Shown in pieces: positions 1-12,236 of a stretch of DNA of 64,000 bases. The translations under genes and the position numbers were made by a program. Under the pieces are notes generated by a model. That model was not told the DNA's origin and ran no database searches. It saw only the letters and a program-made list of their open reading frames with translations. The stretch covers positions 14,129,446 through 14,193,445 of the forward strand of contig CM043969.1 of the NCBI GenBank assembly GCA_014529385.2, written 5' to 3'. Positions within the stretch are counted from its first letter, which is position 1. Each line of letters opens with the position of its first letter. The stretch is from Adiantum capillus-veneris. Taxonomy: Eukaryota > Streptophyta > Polypodiopsida > Polypodiales > Pteridaceae.

Positions 1-1394
1 GTACAGCAAACCAGTCGGTCTAAAAAATACAGTTAAAAAGTAGTGCAAAAAAGTCAGGTAACACAATAAAAGCACAGAGATATGTCCATTCCCAGATAAG
101 CCAAGGGTTAGGGTAAATCAATTTGACCCCTCAAATAGAGAGAAGACCGGATCCATAGCCCAAGACTCTACCCTTTCCAAATCAGAACATCCAATTGGAT
201 ACATTGAGGCATGCTACAACCCTAAACAATAACCTTATATATTATGTAATAAATCCTAATACAGAAAGACTAAACAGTCGGCTTTAAGTTAGTACTTTAG
301 AAAGCATGCATTACCTCATAACTACCATTCAAAAGAGCAACAGAATCCTATTCATCCTGTAGTTAGACATATGGCCAGTCAAAAACCTCTAAGGCCAGCA
401 GAGAGTAGTTCCTAGTATCCCATACAAAGGATCGGCAAGAAGCAAGTCAATCATTTCACAGTCAAACCATATTAGAACCACTAAATTTTATCAGCCGAGT
501 TCGGTATACCCAGTTCTCTATCACTATTTAGACATGCATTCAGCCATTTGTATGTTCAGGCATCATACACCCTTACAGCCAGTTCACCAAGCCAATCATA
601 GGCAAATATTTCCACACAATCATTGAGTACGTACAACATGCCACCAACGTATAGTACAATTGGCAGCAATGGAGAGGACAATACATCATAATCAACAAAT
701 ACCCATATGCCATATCCTTCCTATCCTAGAGGTTATTCACCAATGCCAAAAAATACCGCATAAGTACCTCTGTAGTGTCGACAGGTGCTTTCTTGCTAGG
801 AGCCATCGCTTGCAGAGTTTGAAGCACACACTCGATTGAATGCACACAATAGAATAAAAATAGAAAAGAACCCTTAACCGAATGGAAGCTAAGTGAGAGT
901 GAGCTCACCTTATAGGTTACTGGCTGTGGAGCCCGATCCGTAGTAGATAGATCTGCATCCCTTGAGTATCCACCCACCAAAGCAGAGGATGTGTGATGGC
1001 GCTACTTGCAAAAGCCCCAAAATAGAGAGGGCGGCGATCATTTCCTGCATCGGCTCGTGTAACGCTGTCACGCCAGCATGATGGACCCTAAAAAAAGGTA
1101 ATACACTTAAAGAACCAGTAGGCGCCCCAAAATTTTATTTACATGCCCCATGGGCCCCATTCCCACGTGGCAGTACACTTACTTTCCACCAAACTAACCT
1201 TAAGACAATAAAATGTAATGTACCAAGTAATGTACACCATAAAATCTCGACACCATGAAGTGCTACACAAGTGTGAAAGAATACACCCAGTAAATATGAA
1301 ACACTATGCCACCCTATGATTGCCAAGGATTTAAGGTAAAACTTAGTGATAAATTATGGCAGTAGTAGATCTATAGCCTGAGTGTTTTTAGATG
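1..1394. repeat. Direct repeat copy 1, left part (interrupted by CACTA element)
   Basis: This stretch matches 13493-14886 base for base at a constant offset of 13492, so there is no net insertion or deletion; I noticed only about six mismatches. The duplicated unit starts before the window, so its true left end is unknown. It holds no clear gene. On the minus strand a short open frame begins at 806 (MAPSKKAPVDTTE) and runs into a GT splice-donor-like site at 767, so it could be the first exon of something, as in some plant retroelement gag genes. The same start is present in copy 2. The right end is the ATG target duplication at 1392-1394. Confidence 0.9.
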
Positions 1395-1419
1395 CACTAC
1401 AAGAGGTTGTGTGCTCTTG

Positions 1420-1655
1420 TGACGCTGTTAGCGACGGAAATACATTGGGTTTTTATAACCCCCGGCGTCTCTAAAACCGTCGCTACGAGCGTCGCTACGA
1501 GAGCGTCGCTATAGGCGTCGCTATATGCGTCGCTATGAGCGTCGCTATATAGCGACGCATATAGCGACGCCTATAGCGACGTTTACACAGAAGACTATAG
1601 CGACGCTCATAGCGACGCTACAGAGCCATAAATAGCGACGCTTATAGCGACGCCC
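1420..1655. repeat. Left subterminal repeat array of the CACTA element
   Basis: About a dozen copies of GCGTCGCTAT, first in one orientation and then inverted as ATAGCGACGC, turn around at a perfect 20-bp palindrome at 1540-1559 (GCGTCGCTATATAGCGACGC). In En/Spm such subterminal motifs bind TNPA and bring the transposon ends together; that role here is inferred from position and repetition. The array lies just downstream of the TNPA gene end. Confidence 0.85.
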
Positions 1656-2018
1656 GAGAGATTTTTTTTTTGGTGGCAGGGCATTGAATGCCCTGCCACC
1701 CATCAACCATATTGTACTTGATTCACTTTTTAAAAAAAGTGCAAAGGTAGATAATAGACCCAAAATAGTCACCCACAAGATGCATTGTTTGCAAAATTGA
1801 CAATTGTACACATCATAGGCAAAGTGAATTGATTGGCAAATGTAATAATGACAATTGTACAACATCATAGGCATAAAGAATTGATTGGCAAAAGGAACTG
1901 CGGTGACAAATGTAATAATATACATGGTTCAAAAAGACGTATAAAATCCGTCTCATGATACATAAGCTATGAGAAACCCTAAACTAATGCTATCTAGCTA
2001 CGGCTAAACTGACGTTGT

Positions 2019-3332
2019 CTAGTCAGACGTCTCATCGCGTCCAAGCGGCGTATCTGTCGGATTCTGCAAAAAAAGACAATAAGACAGCTTTCAGTAAGTA
2101 TAAACATATAACGACATTTATAAAACAATACAAAAAATAAAAAAGAGTAAACCCTAATACTAACCATGCCGCCGCGAGAACTGAGAATGTCCATCAGGGT
2201 GTTTAAGCCCTTCCTGCCTGCGTACTCGCGCTCGTACGGTGTGGGATCACGTCCTGTCATCGACCACTGTCAAAACATACAAAGATTTCATTATGTTAGA
2301 ACTAAAAAACTCATAAACCCTAAACTATCGAACATGCATAAAGAGCAATGTGAAAAGACTTACAAAATCGGCCTCAAATGATGCCCATCCACCGCTCCCC
2401 AAGTGGTGCGAGCTCCCTGCCTCTACTCGCGCTCTGGCTGCATCCTTTTGTTGCTTCCACTTGTCGGGATTCTCGCGCGCTGCTTTCTTCGCATTCTTCC
2501 AATCTTCTTTGGCCAGCCAATCTGGCCTGTTCCACCCATTCTTGATTGCTTTTTGCACTTCGGAACGCTTGTGTTTGCAGTATTCGCGCATTCGAATCTT
2601 CATCAGGTCTTCATTGAAGCGCTGATCCCGTGTTGGAACGGGAAACTCATCATGAAGTATGCTTATGACTCTGTTTTTTAAATCACTTGGTACTTCACTC
2701 CATTTGTTTAGTATGTAGTGTCTAAACAGCTGAGAGCAAAGACCACGCATGCGCGAGATCACCTTCTTGCCGTCATCATCCATGATGATGCCGCCGCTGA
2801 TGTCGACGGAGTAAGGCAAGCCCTCTGGCCGGTGACGCGTGAACCTGGGTGTCCCGGCAGGGGTCTCTAGTGGCGTGTCGATGGGGGTACGGACGTCAGG
2901 TGTCTCCACCGGCGTCTGGGCCCCGAAGCGAGGAGTGTCGAGTGGGGTGGCTCCTGGCGGAGTAGGTAGAGGTGTGTAGCTTCTAGGAACAGTCAGTCGT
3001 GCAAAACCTGGCGTAGATGGCGATGCTGTGGCTGGTGTGGGGGCGGGCAAAGAAGGGGAGGGTAAAGAGCCTCGTCGAACACGAGGCGGTGTGGAGGCAT
3101 CGGTGGCGGAATCCCCACAACAACCGCCACCGCCACCACTAGAGCGCCGGTGTCTAGACGAGTGTGAAGCTCGTCTCGTCGACGCCGAGGCTTAGGAGGG
3201 CGCCGAATGCTCCGAAAGAGAGGGAGATGCGGATGGTGTAGGAACGCGCGATGATGCGCCAGAGCGATGACGCTCCACGTACCACTGTCTCTGCTGCGGT
3301 GACAAAGAAGAAAGAAACTCCTCATCATCCAT
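2019..3332 (-). CDS. TNPA-like CACTA accessory protein (plant transposase, Ptta/En/Spm family)
   Basis: Probable DNA-binding partner of the transposase that recognises the subterminal repeats. Exons on the minus strand: 3332-2364, 2266-2165 and 2063-2019, joined at GTAAGT and GTTAGT donors and TTTGACAG and TTTTTGCAG acceptors, all in phase. The N-terminal part is rich in serine, proline and threonine-proline pairs. The C-terminal part has the family pattern: a tryptophan-containing helix region, a basic stretch (KNAKKAARENPDKWK), then GSGG and TGRDPTPYE. The last exon encodes a short acidic tail. Oddity: a TAA stop at 3192-3194 interrupts an otherwise open frame about 47 codons after the proposed start (MDDEEFLSS). 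Either it is a disabling mutation, or translation starts downstream, or this part is spliced differently. The start lies just after an acceptor-like TGCAG, so an untranslated upstream exon is likely. Confidence 0.8.
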
Positions 3333-3604
3333 ACCTGCATTAAACACACGAATATTTAAACTTAATATTGAATGAATAGAGTAGACAATGACGCAAAGAC
3401 CATTAAATACAATGACGTAATGACGCATATAAATACAATGACGCAATGAATCGAGTGATAGAAGAGGCAAGTCGAAAACTCAGAATTTTCAATCAAAAGA
3501 TGTGAGCGCGAGTAGAAAAGAGCGTTATACACCATGGAAGGTACTTAGAGAGCCAGAGCTTTTACAACACGGAGCAAAATTGTTCAAATACAATATTTGT
3601 GGCT

Positions 3605-6600
3605 TTAAGAGATCTCTCTCTCATCCTCGCATAACTCAGCATAACTTCCTATATCTATATAGAGCTCTCCGTTTAAACACATATCCTCTGTTTCATTTTG
3701 TAGCTCCTCTGCATGCACCCCATATAGAGTAGTAGCATCTTGATGCTCGTCTGGCACCACCGCAACGGCTTCTGATTGAGCATCTTCTCTGATCTCCTCC
3801 ATTGATGTCGTTGTGATTGGCACATGGTAGCCTTCATACGTCCTTGCACTACGAGGGGCTACCTCTATGACGTACCACCAGTTTGATGTAGACTTTGTAG
3901 GATGAAATATTACCTGCCAGAGCCACATAACTTACATGAGAGCTTTCAAGCACATAACTTGTAAAAGGGGGATGTTAACTATTTACATACTTACTTGTTC
4001 ACAATGCTCGGGTAGTACGAAAGTGTCTCTTAGGTCAGTCCATTTCTTAGTAGAATCCACCTCAAGAAAACCAGACTCTCCTCTACGCACAGTAGCGTTG
4101 CGACCCTCCATGATTATCTTGAACCATTGCACGTCGAACAAGTCGACAAAAAATCCTCTGTAATCGATCCTCAAAATCTCTTGCAGCGTGCCGAAGTAAG
4201 TGAGTTCCGCCACCACAGGATCTGCATCAGAGGAACGTCGTCGACTAGACTGTTCAAATTTTGCCATGATTCCACAATCTTGAGTAAAACGCTTTTTGTC
4301 GATTCGTTCCACCCTAAAATGTCAACCTTTACACCATGCTGCTGTGTATGACTTATACTACAACGAACAAAGATTATGAGTGGCCATTCAAACGTTTATA
4401 AATAAAGTCACTTGCTAGTCGTACATTGCAAACTTACCTTGGTCGCGCAACCCCGAGAGTACTCCCACTCTTCTTCAGTCACTTCGTCACCGCATTGTTG
4501 TGCGCTTTTCAATTGGTTGTGCAACCATCTTAAGCTCATGAAGGTTGGTAGGCTCTCCAGAACCGCTGGATAGTGCATCGGTGGTCTTCTTCCCCGTCTC
4601 CACTCGATTCGTACCCTTTGTCGCTCTTGCTTTGCATCCTCATATTGTGAAATCCACTTTTGCATCACTGGATTGTGAAGCATGCAAAATCGGTTGATTT
4701 TAGCCTCTAGATCTTCCGTCATCTTCTTCTCAACATCGAGATTGCACATGACAATCCCAGATATGCGCTCATCATCTATGGTTCGCCATAGCGTGTCCCG
4801 GGATTTATCAAATCCATCTAGCCACTCTCCAATGTACACTAGGGACTCTGATACCAACCAACCTTCTGCCATGCTACCCTCCGGACGTGCCTTTTGACGC
4901 ACATATCCCTTAAGCGTTTTCATGAAACGCTCTAAGAAGAACATCCATCTGGAATGAACTGTGCCAGCTATTTCCACCTCATCAACTATGTGAACAAGAA
5001 GATGCACCTGAATGGTTAGCATTGTAGTAGGAAAATGTTTCTCAAACATGCACACAAGCTCCGCAGCATTTAGTTTGGCGAATGGTATGGAGTCTATGTT
5101 GATCTCCTTTTGTGAGATCCATTGCACCAGCTTTGCAAGTTTGTAGATTGTGTTACGGATGTCGAGAGACAAACATCCCTCAATGGCAACCGGTAAAATA
5201 AACTGTAAAGTATGTGCAGCAATGATATTAAAGTCCACATTTTATGCAATGATATTAAAGACCACTATGAACGTACCTGACACATTTTATGCCAATCGTG
5301 TGACTTCAAACCGGTAAGCTTTCCTTCTTTAGTAAAACACGTTCGGAGCGAGTGCATTACGCCAGTGGGGGTCCGCAAAGATCGAATGGCCTCTTTTACT
5401 TTGCGTTCTTGGGCTCCTGTGAAAATCCATGGTGCTTTAGGGAGTTTTATCGATCCATCAGACGCTGTTTGCGGCCAATATTGCTCCATACGATCCACAT
5501 TTCTAAGGTCAACTCTGGCTCCCAAAGTATCTTTCTTGCCGGTCAAATGGTCCCATAGTAGATTACCCACATTCTTGAATATGTGCATTGGATCGAGCAA
5601 GTGATTGATCATGAGTCGGGGCCAGTATGGTAACTCGTACCATAGAGATAGTCTCTTCATCCCTGGAGGCAATCCATCATCGCACATCTCCTTCTGCTCT
5701 AACCATGCTTGTGTAGACATCCTTGGTGGCTCTCTTCCCAAAAAGCCGTCGCGTAACACATGATTCTCTGGAAGATACGCTTGATGACCTTCGTAGATTT
5801 GCTTCTTCAGTGAGGGTGCCCTACGTGCATTCAGTCTAGGTCCACATGTGACACATGCTCTATATCCGCTTGTTTGAAGCCCTGCATGTATACACATGAT
5901 AATAGATCAACTATGGGAAAAAACAATATTTACAGTGTCTGAGTGAGGAGTGTCAATAGATCACCTGAGCATTCTGTTAGTCCGGGATAGTCATGCATGG
6001 TCCACATTAGAATGCCTCTGATCAAAGCATTCCGTCGTCCTGTGTGTCGGCTCATATCCACCACCTCTATGCCAATCCACAATTGTTGTAGCTCTTCCAA
6101 TAGTGGAAGAAGATACACATCCATATTCCCCACTTTATATCGCCCTGGCACAATCAAGCTTAGCCATAGGTGTCCCTTCTTCGTAGTCAACCACGGGGGA
6201 ATGTTGTAGTTGACGATGACAACGGGCCATACACTGTAAGATGTTGATCTTTGACCAAATGGATTTACGCCATCCATAGCCAGGCCTAAGCGCAAATTTT
6301 GAGCTTCCCTGGCAAAATCCGACCATGTTCCATGTATATGTTTCCAAGCTGCGCAATCTGCAGGAATTCGTAGCACACCATCCGAAGATTTATTCTCCTC
6401 ATGCCATGATGCTAGGGCGGCCATGGACTTACATTCGAAGAAATGCTTGATGCGAGGAAGCAGAGGAAAATGTCGCAAAACCTTTTGTGGAATTTTTGTC
6501 CCGTGGAGATCTACTCGATATCTTTCGGAATCACATTTCGGACACTTCTCCATGTCTGTGTATTCCCCTCTGAAAAGAATGCAGTCATTAGGACAAGCGT

Positions 6601-7333
6601 GGATAGAATTGTAATCCATCCCCAAGTTTCGCAAAATCTTTCTTGCTTCATCTCGGGAATCTGGCATCACATTGTCAGCTGGTAGTATGTGCTCTTTTAG
6701 CAATCTACACAACATAAAAATATGATACAGTCGTGTAAAAATCTATCAGATCATTGTACATTTAGAGTTCTATTAAAGTAAACTAATTGTAATAGATCAC
6801 CTGAAAAGCGCTGGGACGCTAGTGTCACTCCATCCAAACTTTGCCTGCATGTTGAGAAGAACCAGGAGTGCTTTCAATCTAGACATACGTGCTCCATTAT
6901 ACAATGGCGTATCGGCTTCACTTTTCATATCATCATAGATAAGCCTTTCTGAATCCATGATCGTCTCGATTATTTCATCAATCTCGGGCTCAAACATTGC
7001 CTCGTTGGGAATGTGCTCTGCATGATCATCCCCCGAGCTGTCAGAGGCTACATCTTGTGGCCTCACATATGCTGCTTGACCAAAGCGCCTGCGAACACGT
7101 CTATTGGGTTGCAAGATTGCTGCTTGTTGGCCAGCGTCAGAGTCCGACGAGTTATAATTGGCAACAACTCGATCTATAATAGATGGATCGAACTCGCCAA
7201 ATTCGCGAACGTGCTGCAAAGAAACACGTCTTGTCCGTCGCACAGCATGCTTGCATTGATTACAAGGACATAAGACCCTCGTTGAGAGATAGGTGTTTCG
7301 GTTGGACGGTCCCACATCCTCGTCGCTACTCAT
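3605..7333 (-). CDS. TNPD/TNP2-type CACTA transposase (Transposase_21 with DUF4218 and DUF4216)
   Basis: Catalyses excision and insertion of the CACTA element. Six exons on the minus strand: 7333-6801, 6704-5965, 5881-5277, 5213-4438, about 4311-3995 and 3913-3605, roughly 1090 residues, normal for the family. Exon 1 is the N-terminal region. Exon 2 has a zinc-type CPND and CPKC pair, then the hallmark run MDGVNPFG, SVWPVV, YNIPPW, LLPLLEELQQLW. Exon 3 has LLDPMHIFKNVG and ends in KSHDWHKM. Exon 4 is DUF4218 (HLLVHIVDEVE, RWMFFLERFMK, PEGSMAEG). Exons 5-6 are DUF4216 (TQDCGIMAKF, LFDVQWF, WWYVIEVAPR). Donors are CAG|GTGATC, CAG|GTGATC, CAG|GTACGT, AAG|GTAAGT and CAA|GTAAGT; joins are in phase except that I could not fix the exon 4/5 acceptor. 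The start ATG precedes MSSDEDVGPS. No internal stop was seen in the exons. Confidence 0.92.
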
Positions 7334-7395
7334 AATGAGGATAAAAGACTTATAACCTGGACAACAAATTTAATATTCTATTGGCATTCTTCATC

Positions 7396-8223
<828 letters not shown>

Positions 8224-8656
8224 CTTCTTCTTGTGTGTGTGCGCGTGTGTGGATGTGTGTGCCAATAAAAAGAGATAAATGGTATAACCTTTCTATCACC
8301 CATGCCAAGTATGATAGATTGATTATGTCATTTCCCTCTTGAATAATAGGTCTTGAGTTCAACTCCTCGTTGGCTAGATCTTTAGGTCTTTTAATTTTAA
8401 TTAGTTTCCTACGACGTTAAATTAGTTTCTCTCTCTATCTCTCTCAATGTGTGTGCGTTTTTTTGGATCGTATGCATGTTTTCTCTCTCTTTTCCTCTCT
8501 CAATGTGTGCGTTTTTTGTTTATGCATGTTCTCTCTCTCTTTTCCTCTCTCAATGCGTGCGTTTTTTGTTTATGCATGCTCTCTCTCTCTTTTTCTCTCT
8601 CAATGTGTGTGTGCATTCTTTGTTTATGTATGTGTGTGTGCGTTTTTGTTTTTGTT

Positions 8657-8708
<52 letters not shown>

Positions 8709-8729
8709 AACACTATGTGTGTGTGTGTA

Positions 8730-8764
<35 letters not shown>

Positions 8765-8826
8765 AAGAGGGGAAGGGAACATGAGAATGAGGAGAGGGAA
8801 GGAGCATACCTGGCTCTCCTTCCTCT

Positions 8827-8880
<54 letters not shown>

Positions 8881-8926
8881 AGAAGAAAAAGAGAGAGAGA
8901 GAGAGAGAGAGAGTGAGGGAGAGCGT
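8224..8926. repeat. Microsatellite cluster with 50-bp minisatellite
   Basis: Mixed (TG)n, (TC)n and (GA)n tracts. At 8471, 8521 and 8571 a roughly 50-bp unit (TATGCATG, then TC-rich, then CAATG and a T run) repeats with a fourth diverged copy after it. Longest tracts are (TC)n at about 8661-8704 and (TG)n at about 8831-8879. Long open frames here in several frames on both strands are products of low complexity and not genes. Confidence 0.9.
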
Positions 8927-9012
8927 TACCTGCTCCTTGCTTGAGGGCGCCAAAAAACTCAGATCTGAGATCTGAGTTTTTAGGCGCGCTCGGTTATTTT
9001 TTTACCCCAGCC

Positions 9013-9136
9013 GGCGTCGCTATGAGCGTCGCTATAAGCGTCGCTATGAGCGTCGCAAATTTCTTTGTAAATTTGCGACGCTCATAGCGACGCCGGGAAA
9101 AAAAAAATTGAGCGTCGCTGTGTGAGCGTCGCTAAT
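9013..9136. repeat. Right subterminal repeat array of the CACTA element with perfect hairpin
   Basis: Four GCGTCGCTAT-type units at 9014, 9026, 9038 and 9050 are followed after a 6-base loop (CTTTGT) by their inverted copies, giving a near-perfect stem from about 9037 to 9094. Two further direct units follow at about 9111 and 9125. Same motif as the left array, thus the presumed TNPA binding sites of the promoter-side end. Confidence 0.85.
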
Positions 9137-9156
9137 ATGAAGAGCCTCTTGTAGTG

Positions 9157-9220
9157 ATGGATAACCAGATACAATGTGAGGTAAAAAGAGCACAAGAAAG
9201 GGAGAGAGATGTTTTATTAG
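9157..9220. repeat. Direct repeat copy 1, right part
   Basis: The ATG target duplication (9157-9159) and the continuation of copy 1. It matches 14884-14947 with one mismatch noticed (AAAAAG versus AAACAG). Homology to copy 2 stops sharply at 9220/14947, where copy 1 runs directly into LINE reverse-transcriptase sequence. Confidence 0.9.
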
Positions 9221-10789
9221 TACTCCAATCATAAGGCATACCATGTTGAAGTGCAAGGTTGAACATATCACACATCCACTCATGGGTAAAATCTCCCGTC
9301 CATTTGATCATCTCCGGCTCCGGCTTGATACCTTGAAGATCTCCCGCTTTGGGAGTGGCCAACTTTTCAAGCCCACAGCATACATCCTCAATAGTAAAAA
9401 AAGACGGCATACATGGGAGTGAACCATAAAATGGCATTTTTTCAGTATTTGCTTGCTCATATAATTGCCTACAATGTGTGTACATATCCACTAGACTCAA
9501 GTTACCAAAATTCTCAACCCACTTGCCTCTCAAGTTTCTCCAAAATCTTCCACATGCATGTGCCTTTTCTTGGACTTGAAATTCTTGTTGCTTTACTTCC
9601 TATCTTCTTCTCTTCTTTTGAATCAATGCCTTGTATGTATGCAAATGACTTTGATAGTTGTCTTTGTCCATAGTTGCATCAAGCTTTATCAAGGACTTTC
9701 GAGCATCTTGACATTCTTTATCAAACCACCTTTTGCGTGATCTATCTTTGTTGATACCATGGAGATGCTTTATGGCAAAGCATTCTTCCGCACAAGAACA
9801 AATAGCTTTCTTGAAAGCTTCCCATTTAGTTTCCAATGGTGCATCACATTGAAGCTTTGTCATCCATAATTTTTGCTCAACCATTTCAATGTACATTGGT
9901 GCCCGTTTGAAATCCATACATAGTGATAACTTCTCTTTCCTTTGGCTGAGATTATCATGTTTAGTTGCTTCTCCACATGAAAGGTCAATACATAAGGTGC
10001 GATGGTCAGATTCCGGGGTCCATTGACCAAACATAAAACTCTTTATGCGATACATGAGAGTAGCATATAGTCAATCACACTATCCCCATTATGTCTCCTA
10101 CATGTAAATCCATTGGTTCCACTCCACAAAGATACACCATTGGCAATGAGCATACCCGTGCTATTACACATGTGTAAAAGTAACTTTCCATAGTGCTCCG
10201 GCTCTTTCTCATCCATTGAAGTACGATCATACAAGTGAACTTCCTCCAACTCCCTTGAAATGTATGGCATATCAAATTGTTGAGTATCATGTTGCAATGT
10301 TTTTGTGGGAGCATTCATATCCCCAAATACAATAACATCACCTTCACCTTTGAAATAAGCAATGTCCTCTTCCAAATCAAAAAATGGTTGATCTCTATCC
10401 ATGCAAGCATAAAAGGGAGAATCATGATGAGGAATGTAGCAACCGGCTACAAAAATGGGTGCTCTTTTTGGTGTCATAATTTTCAGCCATACATAACGTT
10501 TGTACTTGTCATCTTTCACAATTGATACAAAATCTTCCAATCCTTTCTTAACCATACATGCTAACCCTCCTTGTCCTCTTCGTTGCTTGAGATTCTTTGA
10601 CCACATCAATGAATGTACATTGTAATCCTCCAAGCCGTTAATCCTTTGTGTATCATGCTCCCAAGTTTCAACAAGAAGTACAACATGGGCTTTGCTTGTT
10701 AGTTCATCAATGCCAACCCCCGCATTCCATGGGTATCCATTACAATTCCAAAAGCATATTTTCAATTGTAACTCGGTCTCATAGGTCAC
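9221..10789 (-). pseudogene. LINE ORF2 remnant: AP endonuclease and start of reverse transcriptase
   Basis: The first 248 codons (10789-10043) are an apurinic/apyrimidinic-type endonuclease that nicks target DNA: residues 10-15 include WNCNG, then VLLVETW, GCYIPHH, VFGDMNAP, and SVIDYMLLS near the end. The frame then shifts; 10055-9600 continues it (TPESDHRTL) and leads to the linker, where a stop (KKRRR) needs another shift. 9533-9221 gives the start of the reverse transcriptase (FTIEDVCCGLEKLATPKAGD, with the I/L-P-KA-G pattern). The YxDD catalytic motif is absent because the element ends at 9221. Not functional. Confidence 0.85.
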
Positions 10790-10795
10790 GCATCC

Positions 10796-11746
10796 CTATT
10801 TGCTTGAGAGACTTTCCTCCTCCTTGGGCACATTTTCTTCATGAGAGATCTCCTTGTTTTTATTATTCTTTTCCTCATATGCCTTGCGACGCATATTTTG
10901 TTGCTTAATAGTGCGATCTTCACATACAAAACATTTTGTATCCCTCAAATAGATCCAACTATTATCAAGGATAATCTTTCGCTTGGTCTCATCCGGCATG
11001 GTGCATACAATTGGCCGTTCTCCCGAGCGAGGAGCTCCTTGCTTCCCCACTCTATGTGCTCCATAGACCATAACTCCGGACATGCCAAAGTGGGTTTTGA
11101 AGAAATATTCAATAACAATGGCAAGAGAAGGAGGTGTCTCTAACTTCTCTTCGGGAATTCCACGAATAACAATGTTCTTGGAACGTCGCTCCCGTTCCTT
11201 CAACTCCTCCACATCCACATTCTCAACATTCTTTGTTTGAACCATAGCTTGCATGAGTGAGGAATTAGAAACCACATTGCTACCACATACATCAGTCCAA
11301 GACTTGTTTGTGCATACATTTTTCATGTCGCATACATCCCGGCTCATAGTGTCAAATTTCTCCTCTTTCAATACATGGTCATGCTCTACTTTGCTCATCC
11401 GCTCCTTCAAAGCATTCAAGTCCACAAGAGAGCGTTTACATTCCTTGACTTCCTCTTCAAGTTGCATCAAACGTGTTGTTTGCATCTCAAGTGTCCTCTT
11501 GAGATTCTCATTCTCAACCACAAGTACCCTTAGTGTGCCATTCTCCATTGCAAGTGCTCGTAAGTCTTCGCCTTGTTTGTTTATGGTCTCTTGCAATGAT
11601 ACCAAGTACGCCATGATCATGGTTTCCGATGTCGTTGGTTGGGTGGTTGTGTTGCTATCTCCACACTTAGGAGATTTTGGATCATTTTCCATAATGGTTG
11701 TGGACCTTGTTGAAGAAGAAGAACGCTTGCGAGTGCCGGAAGACAT
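10796..11746 (-). CDS. LINE ORF1 protein (coiled coil plus RNA-binding, L1 ORF1p-like)
   Basis: 316 codons without interruption. In L1 elements this protein trimerises and coats the element RNA as a nucleic-acid chaperone. Residues 1-40 are serine/threonine-rich. About 45-140 has heptad-like leucines (NGTLRVLVVENENLKRTLEM) typical of a coiled coil. About 185-200 reads RERRSKNIVIRGIPEE, the start of the RRM-like domain. About 230-245 contains YGAHRVGK and RPIVCTM, then a C-terminal part with VCEDRTIKQQNMRRKAYEE. This resembles the L1 ORF1 domain known as Transposase_22. Plant L1 elements more often have a CCHC-type ORF1, so this form is notable. The ATG chosen is the first in frame. ORF1 is intact though ORF2 is broken. 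Confidence 0.8.
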   Translation of the reverse strand: MSSGTRKRSSSSTRSTTIMENDPKSPKCGDSNTTTQPTTSETMIMAYLVSLQETINKQGEDLRALAMENGTLRVLVVENENLKRTLEMQTTRLMQLEEEVKECKRSLVDLNALKERMSKVEHDHVLKEEKFDTMSRDVCDMKNVCTNKSWTDVCGSNVVSNSSLMQAMVQTKNVENVDVEELKERERRSKNIVIRGIPEEKLETPPSLAIVIEYFFKTHFGMSGVMVYGAHRVGKQGAPRSGERPIVCTMPDETKRKIILDNSWIYLRDTKCFVCEDRTIKQQNMRRKAYEEKNNKNKEISHEENVPKEEESLSSK

Positions 11747-11978
11747 TGTATGTAAAATAGGAGATAAGAATCCATTTTGTTGAACCTGTTCACTTCGGAA
11801 ATGCTGCTACAGAAACGCCTTCCATAACTCTGAAAATTTCTGCCTTTACAACAATGCATAGAGAACTTCATGCTCTTCGATTGAGGCTATAGATCACCCA
11901 AATCGGAGTTCGGATGAAGAAGTTATGATCAAAAGAGTGGACTGCTGTCTACTAGGTCAAAAAACGGCTGTGTTTTTT

Positions 11979-12026
11979 GAGAGAGAGAGAGAGAGAGAGT
12001 TTGTGTGTGTGTGTGTGTGTTTTGGA

Positions 12027-12077
<51 letters not shown>

Positions 12078-12108
12078 AGTGTCTGTGTGTGTTTTTTGGT
12101 GTGCTTTG

Positions 12109-12166
<58 letters not shown>

Positions 12167-12236
12167 GAGAGAGTTTGTGTGTGTGTTTGTGTGTCTGTGA
12201 GTTTTGGGGTCACAGAGAGAGAGAGAGACAGAGACT
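11979..12236. repeat. Compound microsatellite (GA)n/(GT)n/(AC)n
   Basis: Blocks of GA, GT, AC and again GA repeats. A short unique piece inside (GTGTGTTTTTTGGTGTGCTTTGG, around 12087-12109) recurs at about 15402-15424 beside similar GA tracts, suggesting the two places share an older common sequence beyond the direct repeat. Confidence 0.9.

Larger units (their letters stand above)
9221..11960 (-). mobile_element. L1-type LINE (non-LTR retrotransposon), truncated at its 3' side
   Basis: ORF1 and ORF2 lie on the minus strand in the usual order. The promoter side seems present (leader between 11747 and about 11960, left end uncertain), while the element stops at 9221 inside the N-terminal part of the reverse transcriptase. 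There is no catalytic reverse-transcriptase core, 3' UTR or poly-A tail. This is the reverse of the usual 5' truncation, so a later deletion or rearrangement at 9220/9221 is the likely cause. ORF1 ends 6 bases before ORF2 begins. Confidence 0.85.

Noticed and set aside
8447-8975. Several open frames of 60-165 codons in the microsatellite cluster
   Set aside because: They are translations of TC, TG and GA repeats, open on both strands and in several frames.
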